From contig CAAGMX010000365.1 in assembly GCA_900771165.1 (NCBI GenBank), forward strand, positions 1 through 5,095: a stretch of DNA of 5,095 nucleotides, in the 5' to 3' direction. Positions within the stretch are counted from its first letter, which is position 1; each line of letters begins with the position of its first letter. Origin of the DNA: Victivallales bacterium (GTDB lineage Bacteria > Verrucomicrobiota > Lentisphaeria > Oligosphaerales > Oligosphaeraceae). Shown here piece after piece: positions 1-5,095 of this stretch. A program made the position numbers and the translations under genes. The notes beneath the pieces were generated by a model. That model saw nothing but the letters and a program-made list of their open reading frames with translations. It was not told the DNA's origin and did no database searches.

Positions 1-684
1 GAAATTCCCGGCATCGACGACCACTCCTCCGATGCCGGTTCCGTGTCCGCCGATCCACTTGGAAAGCGAGTGGATCACGATGTTCGCGCCGTGCTCGATC
101 GGACGCAGCAGCGTCGGCGGCGTGAAGGTCGCGTCGACAATCAGCGGCAGGTGATGCTTTTTCGCAATCGCCGCGTAACCTTCGATGTCGGCGACGTCGA
201 GCGCCGGGTTGCCGACGGTTTCGATATAAAGCGCACGGGTCTTTTCATTGATCGCAGCCTCTGTCGTCGCGAAGTCGTTGACCGGTGCGAAGCGGACCGT
301 AATTCCTTGCTGGGGCAGGATCGCGTCGAACTGCGTGAAGGTGCCGCCGTAAAGATTGTTTGCGGAGACCAGTTCGTCGCCCTGTTTGAGGATGTTTGTG
401 ATGGTGAAATAGATCGCCGCCGTACCGCTGGAAAGCGTCAGCGCCGCTGCGCCGCCGTCGAGCTGCGCCAGGCGTTTTTCCAGCACGTCGTTGGTCGGAT
501 TCATCAGCCGGGCGTAGATGTTGCCCGGTTCCCGGAGGGCGAACAGGTCGGCGCCGTGTTTCGAGCTTTTGAAGTTGTAAGCGGTTGTGCGGTAAACCGG
601 CACAGCCCGGGCGCGGGTGGTCGGTTCGATCTCCTGACCGGCGTGGAGCGCCAGCGTTTCGATATGATAGTTTCGATTGTTCAT
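1..684 (-). CDS. metY: O-acetylhomoserine sulfhydrylase, C-terminus cut by window edge
   Basis: This PLP-dependent enzyme of the Cys/Met-metabolism family (fold type I) makes homocysteine from O-acetylhomoserine and sulfide in the cytoplasm. The window holds the first 228 residues of a family usually about 420-440 long. Visible motifs are HAGQE at 14-18, the conserved YARLMNPT at 57-64, the cofactor-phosphate loop SSGTAA at 85-90, the PLP-ring aspartate D184 in VDATF, and the Schiff-base lysine K209 in SLSKWIGGHGTGIGG. That last signature is typical of O-acetylhomoserine sulfhydrylases rather than cystathionine gamma-synthases. The ATG at 684 is chosen because an in-frame TAA lies seven codons upstream (703-705) and a GGGAGAAG ribosome site sits 6 nt before it. 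It lies 28 bp after the cysK stop, so it is probably the second gene of a cysK-metY operon. Proline is almost always CCG, unlike the genes to the right. The family call is firm. Exact substrate (acetyl versus succinyl ester) is inferred from similarity. Confidence 0.93.
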   Translation of the reverse strand, partial: MNNRNYHIETLALHAGQEIEPTTRARAVPVYRTTAYNFKSSKHGADLFALREPGNIYARLMNPTNDVLEKRLAQLDGGAAALTLSSGTAAIYFTITNILKQGDELVSANNLYGGTFTQFDAILPQQGITVRFAPVNDFATTEAAINEKTRALYIETVGNPALDVADIEGYAAIAKKHHLPLIVDATFTPPTLLRPIEHGANIVIHSLSKWIGGHGTGIGGVVVDAGNF

Positions 685-690
685 GGATGT

Positions 691-698
691 CTTCTCCC
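691..698 (-). promoter_or_regulatory. Ribosome binding site of metY
   Basis: On the minus strand GGGAGAAG lies 6 nt before the metY ATG at 684, inside the 28-bp gap after the cysK stop. The gap holds little else and no promoter-like element, which supports co-transcription with cysK. Confidence 0.75.
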
Positions 699-712
699 GG
701 TGTTATGTTGAC

Positions 713-1636
713 TTAGTGATTGAACAGCCAGCCGGAGAGATAGCGTTCTCCCGTATCCGGCAGCAGGGCGATGATCCGTTTGCCCGCATATTCCGGGCGC
801 TTGCTCAGTTCGAGCGCGGCGAAAAGCGCGGCGCCGGAACTGATGCCGACCAGCAGTCCCTCCTGTTTCGCGGCGGCACGGGCGGTGTCGCCCGCATCTT
901 CGGCTCCGACCGGAAAAATCTCGTCGATGATCTGCGTATCGAGTACCGAGGGGACGAATCCGGCGCCGATGCCCTGAATTTTGTGCGGTCCGGGCCTGCC
1001 TCCGGAGAGCACAGGGGAGTTGGAGGGCTCCACCGCGATCAGCTTCACGTCCGGATTGCGCGTTTTCAGCACTTCACCGACTCCGGTCAGTGTTCCACCG
1101 GTTCCGACGCCGGCGACGAAAGCATCAACTTTGCCGCCGGCATCCTGCCAGATCTCCTCGGCGGTCGTGTGCTTGTGGTATTCCGGATTGGCCGGGTTGT
1201 CGAATTGTTGAGGAATGAATGAACCCGGATGCGTTTTGGCAAGTTCCTCCGCTTTGGCGATTGCGCCTTTCATGCCGAGTGCGCCTTCGGTCAGCACGAG
1301 TTCCGCGCCGTAGGCGGCGAGCAATTTGCGGCGCTCAATGCTCATGGTGTCCGGCATGGTCAAAATCAGGTGATACCCCTTCGCCGCCGAGGCTAGCGCA
1401 AGACCCACCCCCGTGTTGCCGCTGGTGGGCTCGATGATGAGACCGCCGGGACGCAGCACACCCTTGGCCTCCGCCGCCTCGATCATCGCCAGCGCAATCC
1501 GGTCCTTCACAGACCCGCCGGGATTGAAGTACTCCACCTTCGCCAAAACCCGGGCACCGCCTTCGTTCAACCGCTGAATCTCCACCAGCGGGGTGCCCCC
1601 GATGGTCTCCAGAATGCTCTTGTGAATCTGAGTCAT
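713..1636 (-). CDS. cysK: Cysteine synthase A (O-acetylserine sulfhydrylase)
   Basis: This PLP enzyme (fold type II) condenses O-acetylserine with sulfide to give cysteine and acetate, the last step of sulfide assimilation. The protein is 307 residues, a normal length. Motifs appear in order: TIGGTPLV (11-18); NPGGSVKDR with the PLP lysine K44; the substrate loop TSGNTG (71-76); the phosphate-binding glycine loop GVGTGGT (177-183); GISSGAA (264-270), whose serine contacts the pyridine nitrogen; and the C-terminal [13 protein letters not shown] (293-305). The ATG at 1636 is chosen because [18 protein letters not shown] matches normal CysK N-termini and AGAGGAGAC precedes it. The frame stays open upstream to a TTG at 1717, but that 27-residue extension has no CysK character. 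The gene leads a probable operon with metY. Its leader carries repeats and hairpins, listed separately. Proline codons are mixed (mostly CCG, some CCC). The closest alternative, CysM, fits less well. Confidence 0.96.
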   Translation of the reverse strand: MTQIHKSILETIGGTPLVEIQRLNEGGARVLAKVEYFNPGGSVKDRIALAMIEAAEAKGVLRPGGLIIEPTSGNTGVGLALASAAKGYHLILTMPDTMSIERRKLLAAYGAELVLTEGALGMKGAIAKAEELAKTHPGSFIPQQFDNPANPEYHKHTTAEEIWQDAGGKVDAFVAGVGTGGTLTGVGEVLKTRNPDVKLIAVEPSNSPVLSGGRPGPHKIQGIGAGFVPSVLDTQIIDEIFPVGAEDAGDTARAAAKQEGLLVGISSGAALFAALELSKRPEYAGKRIIALLPDTGERYLSGWLFNH

Positions 1637-1642
1637 GACAAC

Positions 1643-1651
1643 GTCTCCTCT
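1643..1651 (-). promoter_or_regulatory. Ribosome binding site of cysK
   Basis: AGAGGAGAC on the minus strand lies 6 nt before the ATG at 1636 (8 nt from the GGAG core) and decides that start over the upstream TTG. A short inverted repeat, TGTTG...CAACA (1651-1655 and 1666-1670, 10-nt loop), abuts the site on its upstream side and shares one base with it. Confidence 0.8.
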
Positions 1652-1690
1652 GTTGCTGCTGTGACCAACAAAACTCGACCTACACACACC

Positions 1691-1737
1691 AAAAAAATCT
1701 TCCCCATCCTCATCCAAGGATGGCTTGCTCTAAAAGA
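1691..1737 (-). terminator. Terminator-like hairpin with T7 tract in cysK leader
   Basis: Read on the minus strand, CCATCCT (1723-1717) pairs perfectly with AGGATGG (1710-1704) around a 6-nt loop. The next bases, GGAAGA (1703-1698), can pair with TCTTTT (1737-1732) through four Watson-Crick and two G-U pairs, leaving an 8-nt bulge (1731-1724) on the 5' side. A run of seven T (1697-1691) follows at once. This resembles an intrinsic terminator or attenuator placed about 55 nt before the cysK start. The inner stem alone ends 6 nt before the T run, which is too far for a standard terminator, so the call depends on the bulged outer stem. It remains tentative. Confidence 0.3.
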
Positions 1738-1814
1738 AACACAAGTCGAAAAATCGTGTTTCCAAGGATACTCTAACCCCTCACGGAAGAATTACAACTC
1801 GAAAGGTTGCGTTT
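1713..1814. repeat. Degenerate tandem duplication upstream of cysK
   Basis: Two units share blocks in the same order. TCCAAGGAT occurs at 1713-1721 and 1761-1769, and CTCTAA at 1728-1733 and 1771-1776. A 21-bp motif lies at 1741-1761 and 1794-1814: it begins ACAA(G/C)TCGAAA, ends G(T/C)GTTT, and 16 of 21 bases match. The 21-bp copies are 53 bp apart. Spacing of the other blocks differs between units. Each 21-bp copy overlaps a small inverted repeat: GAAACAC/GTGTTTC at 1736-1742 and 1756-1762, and CAAC/GTTG at 1795-1798 and 1806-1809. Possible roles are paired operator sites for the sulfur operon, or simple decay of an old duplication. No known regulator consensus is recognised. Confidence 0.55.
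1770..1797 (-). promoter_or_regulatory. Possible weak promoter for cysK-metY
   Basis: On the minus strand TTGTAA (1797-1792) and TAGAGT (1775-1770) are separated by 16 bp. Each matches the sigma-70 consensus at four of six positions. A start near 1763 would give a leader of about 125 nt that opens with the GAAACAC...GTGTTTC inverted repeat and contains the terminator-like hairpin. Both boxes lie within the second unit of the duplicated motif. The match is weak and could be chance in an AT-rich stretch. Confidence 0.22.
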
Positions 1815-1848
1815 TTGGGGAATTTTTTTTGGGGGGGGATTTTGTGTA

Positions 1849-1875
1849 GGGGAGAGGAGGGGAGGGGGAGGTGGG
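1849..1875 (+). other. G-quadruplex motif in purine-rich tract
   Basis: Four G runs (1849-1852, 1859-1862, 1864-1868, 1873-1875) are separated by loops of 6, 1 and 4 nt, which meets the usual rule of runs of at least three G and loops of 1-7 nt. Further G runs lie upstream at 1817-1820 and 1831-1838. The tract is on the non-template strand of pgm, about 100 bp before its start. If transcription begins upstream, the motif would also be in the pgm 5' leader RNA. Folding is not shown by sequence alone. Confidence 0.6.
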
Positions 1876-1906
1876 CAAGCGCCATTATATTAAGCGGATT
1901 TCCGGT

Positions 1907-1920
1907 CTCCCGCGGGGGAG
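1907..1920 (+). other. Small GC hairpin in pgm leader
   Basis: CTCCC (1907-1911) pairs with GGGAG (1916-1920) around the four-base loop GCGG, about 58 bp before the pgm start. No T tract follows, so it is not a terminator. It may be a leader structure or chance in a G/C-rich stretch. Confidence 0.3.
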
Positions 1921-1960
1921 GCGTGTTTTCCACCATCCCTTTAAAACTGTATGTACGCGC

Positions 1961-1977
1961 GGAGGCGTGAAGAGAAG
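1961..1977 (+). promoter_or_regulatory. Ribosome binding region of pgm
   Basis: GGAGG at 1961-1965 lies 12 nt before the ATG at 1978, with purine-rich AAGAGAAG directly before the start. The other in-frame ATG at 1951 lies upstream of GGAGG and has no ribosome site of its own, so this site favours 1978. Confidence 0.6.
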
Positions 1978-3594
1978 ATGCACGAGTTGGCAGGCAAAGT
2001 GGTTCCGGAGTCCATGTATCTGGATGTGCCCCAGTTGATTTCCTGCTACTACACCGGGCATCCGGACGCCTCGGTTCCGGAGCAGCGTGTGGTCTTTGGC
2101 ACCAGCGGGCACCGGGGGTCTTCGTTGAACCTGAGCTACAACGAGGATCACATTCTGGCCATTTCCCAGGCCATCTGCACCTATCGGCGTCGTGCGGGGG
2201 TGGATGGTCCCCTGTTTTTGGGGATGGACACTCATGCGCTGTCCCGTCCTGCCCATGCCACGGCCCTGGAGGTCTTGGCGGCCAACGAGGTGGAGGTGTA
2301 TGCGGCGGCGGGGGGCGGGTTCACGCCCACTCCCGTGATCTCCCGGGCCATTGTGGTGTACAACCGGGGCCGGAAGAAGGGGCTGGCGGACGGCATTGTG
2401 ATCACGCCCTCCCACAATCCTCCCACGGACGGTGGCTTCAAGTACGATCCCACCACGGGCGGAGCGGCGGACACCCAGGCCACCCAGTGGATTGCGGACG
2501 AGGCCAACCGTCTTCTGGCGGGGGGCAACCGGGAGGTGCGCCGCATGACCCTGGCCCAGGCGCTGGCCAGCGGCAGAATCCACGACTACGACTTTGTGAC
2601 TCCCTACGTGGCGGATCTGGAGAAGATCATCTCCTTTGAGGCCATCCGGGGAAGCGGCCTGCGCATCGGGGCGGACGCCCTGGGCGGCGCCGGCATGGGC
2701 TACTGGATCCCCATCGCCGAAAAGTACGGCCTGGACCTGACCCTGCTCCACGGCCGCTATGAGCCCGATTTCCGCTTCATGCACATCGACAAGGACGGCA
2801 AGATCCGCATGGATCCCTCCTCTGCCATGGCCATGGCGGGACTGGTGGGGCTGAAGGACCGCTTCGACATCGCCTTCGGCAACGATCCCGACTTCGACCG
2901 CCACGGCATCATCACCCCCACCCATGGCCTCATGAACCCCAACCACTATCTGGCGGTGGCCATGGAATACCTCTTCCGCACCCGGAAGAACTGGGGCGCC
3001 CGGGTGGCCGTGGGCAAGACCGTGGTCTCCAGTACCCTGCTGGATCTGGTGGCCCGCCGCCTGGGCCGCACCCTGGTGGAGGTGCCCGTGGGCTTCAAGT
3101 GGTTTGTCCCCGGACTGATGGACGGATCGGTGGGCTTCTGCGGCGAGGAATCCGCCGGCGCCAGCTTCCTCCAGATGGACGGCAGCACCTGGACCACGGA
3201 CAAGGACGGCCTGATTCTGGGGCTTCTGGCCTGCGAGATCACTGCCGTCACGGGCAAGAATCCCGCCCAGCACCACGAGGCTCTGGTGAAGGACTTTGGT
3301 CCCCGCTGGTATGCCCGCCACGACCAGCCCTGCACGGCGGAGCAGAAGGCCCGGATGGCCAGCCTGGACGCCTCTTCCTGCCCCTTGAAGGAGGTGGCGG
3401 GGGAGTCGGTGACCCAGGTGCTGACCCACGCCCCGGGAAATGGCGCCTCCATCGGCGGTATCAAGGTCTCCACGGAGCACGGCTGGTTCGCCATGCGTCC
3501 CTCCGGCACGGAGAACACCTTCAAGATTTACGGGGAAAGCAGCCTTTCCGCCAAGCATCTGGAGGCGCTCTTCCAAGCGGCCGCCACCCTCTAG
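1978..3594 (+). CDS. pgm: Phosphoglucomutase (alpha-D-glucose)
   Basis: This cytoplasmic enzyme interconverts glucose-1-phosphate and glucose-6-phosphate through a phosphoserine and Mg2+, linking glycogen turnover to glycolysis. From the ATG at 1978 it has 538 residues, close to E. coli Pgm (546), and MHELAGKV...DVPQLISCYY aligns with the E. coli N-terminus from memory. An ATG nine codons upstream (1951) is possible but lacks a ribosome site. The four alpha-phosphohexomutase domains are complete. GTSGHRG is at 41-47. The catalytic loop TPSHNPPTDGG carries the phosphoserine S145. The metal loop GNDPDFDRHG has D303, D305 and D307. The sugar-binding loop is GEESAGAS at 389-396. The phosphate-binding loop is RPSGTENTFKIYGES at 507-521. 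No key residue is missing. The stop is TAG. glgP follows 84 bp later and would supply its substrate. Early codons mix T/G and C endings while later ones are mostly C-ended. Confidence 0.96.
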   Translation: MHELAGKVVPESMYLDVPQLISCYYTGHPDASVPEQRVVFGTSGHRGSSLNLSYNEDHILAISQAICTYRRRAGVDGPLFLGMDTHALSRPAHATALEVLAANEVEVYAAAGGGFTPTPVISRAIVVYNRGRKKGLADGIVITPSHNPPTDGGFKYDPTTGGAADTQATQWIADEANRLLAGGNREVRRMTLAQALASGRIHDYDFVTPYVADLEKIISFEAIRGSGLRIGADALGGAGMGYWIPIAEKYGLDLTLLHGRYEPDFRFMHIDKDGKIRMDPSSAMAMAGLVGLKDRFDIAFGNDPDFDRHGIITPTHGLMNPNHYLAVAMEYLFRTRKNWGARVAVGKTVVSSTLLDLVARRLGRTLVEVPVGFKWFVPGLMDGSVGFCGEESAGASFLQMDGSTWTTDKDGLILGLLACEITAVTGKNPAQHHEALVKDFGPRWYARHDQPCTAEQKARMASLDASSCPLKEVAGESVTQVLTHAPGNGASIGGIKVSTEHGWFAMRPSGTENTFKIYGESSLSAKHLEALFQAAATL

Positions 3595-3624
3595 CCAGCC
3601 CCTCCCCGAATCCCACGACTTCTC

Positions 3625-3647
3625 GGACGCCGGCACCACCGGCGCCC
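3625..3647 (+). other. GC hairpin between pgm and glgP
   Basis: CGCCGG (3628-3633) pairs with CCGGCG (3639-3644) around the loop CACCA. Two more G-C pairs (3625-3626 with 3646-3647) follow after one A-C mismatch. No T tract follows, so it is not a standard intrinsic terminator, and readthrough into glgP is likely. It could protect the 3' end of pgm mRNA, tune glgP expression, or be chance in GC-rich DNA. Confidence 0.4.
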
Positions 3648-3678
3648 TCGTCTCCTACCCTCGAATTCTTCGCTTCCC

Positions 3679-5095
3679 ATGGCTTCCGACTACGCCTTCG
3701 ACATTCCCTCGGCAGAGACCCTGAACAAAGGGCTGCGCTGGCATCTCCGCCATACCCTGGCCATGAGCCCCTCCAAGGAGACGGACCGGGACTGGTACTA
3801 CGCCTTCTCCGTGGCCCTGCGGGACCAGCTGGCCGACCGCTGGATGAAGACCCAGGAATGCTACACCGCCCGCAATGCCCGGCGCGCCTACTATCTCTCC
3901 CTGGAATTCCTCATCGGACGCCTGCTGGGCAACAACGCCATGAATATGGGCCTCTACCAGCAGTGCCAGGAGGCTCTCAAGGACGGACGGCTCTCCTGGG
4001 AGGATATGCAGGAGATGGAACGGGATCCCGGCCTGGGCAACGGAGGCCTGGGACGCCTGGCCGCCTGCTTCGTGGACTCCCTGGCCACCCTCCATCTCCC
4101 CTGCATCGGCTACGGACTGCGCTACGACTACGGCCTCTTCCGCCAGCAGATCGTTAACGGCGCCCAGGTGGAGGAGCCCGACACCTGGAAGAAGGACGGG
4201 TATCCCTGGGAGTTCAAGCGTCCCGCCTATGCCCATTCGGTGTGCTTTGGCGGGGAGATCCGCCGGATGGAGGTCAACGGGAAGCTGGTCTGGCGCTGGT
4301 TCCCGGCGGAGCGGGTCAACGGCATGCCCTACGACATTCCCGTGGTGGGCTTCGGCGGCCAGAACGTGAACAATCTTCGCCTCTGGTCCGCCGAGGCGGA
4401 CAATGAGTTCGACTTCCAGGACTTCAACCAGGGCTCCTACGAGGACGCCGTGGACAGCAAGGTCCGGGCGGAGAATCTCACCAAGGTCCTCTATCCCAAC
4501 GACAACATCGAGCAGGGCAAGGAACTGCGTCTCCGCCAGCAGTATTTCTTTGTGGCCTGCAGTCTCCACGACATCCTCCGCCGCCATCTCTCCGAGGGCG
4601 GCACGGTCCACAATCTCCACGAGCGGGCCTCCATCCAGCTGAACGACACCCATCCCACCCTGGTGATCCCCGAGCTGATGCGCCTCCTGGTGGACGAATA
4701 CGAGGTGCCCTGGGACGAGGCGTGGCAGATCACCCGCGCCTGCGTCAACTACACCAACCACACCATCCTCCCCGAGGCCCTGGAAAAGTGGTCGGTTCCC
4801 CTCTTCCGCCGTCTGCTGCCCCGCCATCTTCAGATCATCTTCGACATCAACAGCCGGTTCCTGGAGGAGGTCTCCTCCCTCTATCCCGGCAATCTGGACA
4901 AGCTGCGCAGCATGAGCATCATCCAGGAGGGGGATGTCCAGGCCATCCGCATGGCCAACCTGGCCATCATCGGCTCCACCCATGTCAACGGGGTGGCCAA
5001 GATCCACTCCGACATCCTGAAGAACGTGATCTTCAAGGACTTTGCCGAGATGTGGCCAGAGAAGTTCACCAACATGACCAACGGCATCACCCAGC
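3679..5095 (+). CDS. glgP: Glycogen/maltodextrin phosphorylase, C-terminus cut by window edge
   Basis: This GT35-family enzyme splits alpha-1,4-glucan ends with phosphate to release glucose-1-phosphate, which Pgm then converts. The window holds 472 residues of a family usually about 800-850 long. Visible motifs are AYYLSLEFLIGR (70-81); the glycine loop LGNGGLGRLAACF (119-131); GYGLRYDYGLFRQ (144-156), followed by VEEPDTW; QLNDTHPTLVIPELMR (320-335); YTNHTILPEALEKW (358-371), with H361 equivalent to the active-site histidine; NLAIIGSTHVNGVAKIHS (427-444); and the last TNMTNGITQ. The PLP lysine lies in the missing C-terminal half. The ATG at 3679 gives a normal N-terminus and is the only conventional start after the pgm stop in this frame. 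No Shine-Dalgarno is visible, and the upstream 40 nt are pyrimidine-rich. Proline is CCC in 17 of 19 cases. The name glgP is used for the family; malP cannot be excluded. Confidence 0.95.
   Translation, partial: MASDYAFDIPSAETLNKGLRWHLRHTLAMSPSKETDRDWYYAFSVALRDQLADRWMKTQECYTARNARRAYYLSLEFLIGRLLGNNAMNMGLYQQCQEALKDGRLSWEDMQEMERDPGLGNGGLGRLAACFVDSLATLHLPCIGYGLRYDYGLFRQQIVNGAQVEEPDTWKKDGYPWEFKRPAYAHSVCFGGEIRRMEVNGKLVWRWFPAERVNGMPYDIPVVGFGGQNVNNLRLWSAEADNEFDFQDFNQGSYEDAVDSKVRAENLTKVLYPNDNIEQGKELRLRQQYFFVACSLHDILRRHLSEGGTVHNLHERASIQLNDTHPTLVIPELMRLLVDEYEVPWDEAWQITRACVNYTNHTILPEALEKWSVPLFRRLLPRHLQIIFDINSRFLEEVSSLYPGNLDKLRSMSIIQEGDVQAIRMANLAIIGSTHVNGVAKIHSDILKNVIFKDFAEMWPEKFTNMTNGITQ

Larger units (their letters stand above)
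1637..1977. other. Divergent intergenic region between cysK and pgm
   Basis: This 341-bp stretch has no convincing gene. It must hold the start signals for both modules. The part from about 1660 to 1815 is AT-richer than the flanking genes and contains a duplicated motif, short inverted repeats and a hairpin plus T tract on the minus strand. The part from 1817 to 1875 is a run of G and purine blocks. For pgm, the AT-rich ATTATATTAA at 1884-1893 could serve as a -10 element, but no matching -35 box is visible 16-18 bp upstream, so I do not call a pgm promoter. A 75-codon plus-strand frame starting with GTG at 1622 is not supported: it has no ribosome site, overlaps cysK and has low-complexity content. 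Confidence 0.85.

Noticed and set aside
43..1222. Plus-strand frames at 43-711 and 677-1222
   Set aside because: They are antisense shadows of metY and cysK with no motif of their own.
1637..1717. N-terminal extension of cysK to a TTG at 1717
   Set aside because: The 27 extra residues do not resemble CysK, and a good ribosome site with a standard N-terminus is present at 1636.
1622..1849. A 75-codon plus-strand frame starting with GTG in the intergenic region
   Set aside because: It starts inside cysK on the opposite strand, has no ribosome site, and ends in translated homopolymers.
1637..1977. SAM riboswitch, T-box or other known sulfur-responsive RNA
   Set aside because: I looked for conserved core sequences on the minus strand and recognised none. 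A covariance-model search would be decisive.
1859..3607. GGGGAGGGG at 1859-1867 and its complement CCCCTCCCC at 3599-3607 flanking pgm
   Set aside because: A 9-bp low-complexity match 1.7 kb apart is easily chance in this G- and C-rich context, so it is not called as a long-range pairing or mobile-element end.
1885..3639. A 584-codon minus-strand open frame opposite pgm
   Set aside because: It is the antisense shadow of a clear pgm, arising from C-ended codons in GC-rich DNA. The translation is low-complexity (Gly/His/Val/Gln-rich) with no recognisable motif.
3099..4157. A 352-codon plus-strand frame spanning the pgm-glgP junction
   Set aside because: It overlaps two strongly supported genes in another frame and its translation is Arg/Pro/Gly-rich noise.
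3655..5007. A 450-codon minus-strand open frame opposite glgP
   Set aside because: It is antisense to a well-conserved phosphorylase. Its composition mirrors glgP codon bias and it shows no domain or ribosome site.

Overview
The window looks like ordinary bacterial chromosome from a fairly high-GC organism. It holds two divergently transcribed two-gene modules around a 341-bp intergenic region. All four genes are recognisable central-metabolism enzymes, and I see no mobile element, phage gene, CRISPR array, tRNA or rRNA. The host cannot be named from this sequence. A Gram-negative such as a Verrucomicrobiota/Lentisphaerota-type bacterium is only a guess from protein flavour.

Left module, minus strand (positions 1636 down to 1): cysK (O-acetylserine sulfhydrylase) is followed after 28 bp by metY (O-acetylhomoserine sulfhydrylase), which runs off the left edge. 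Both are PLP enzymes that fix sulfide into amino acids, cysteine and homocysteine respectively. The tight spacing and the strong Shine-Dalgarno in the gap indicate one operon.

Centre (1637-1977): this is the divergent promoter region. The cysK-proximal half is AT-richer. It carries a degenerate duplicated motif (1741-1761 and 1794-1814), short inverted repeats and a terminator-like hairpin with a T7 tract in the presumed cysK leader. The pgm-proximal half is strikingly G/purine-rich, with a T8-G8 homopolymer junction and a canonical G-quadruplex motif at 1849-1875.

Right module, plus strand (1978-5095): pgm (phosphoglucomutase, complete) is followed after 84 bp by glgP (glycogen/maltodextrin phosphorylase), which is cut by the right edge. 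GlgP releases glucose-1-phosphate from glycogen and Pgm converts it to glucose-6-phosphate, so the pair forms a glycogen-breakdown unit. glgP has no visible Shine-Dalgarno and is preceded by a GC-rich hairpin.

Proline codon choice differs sharply between the modules: CCG dominates in metY and CCC in glgP. This suggests different histories for the two sides, or a join at the odd homopolymer stretch. I found no previously undescribed system. The intergenic region is the only part with structure the genes do not explain.
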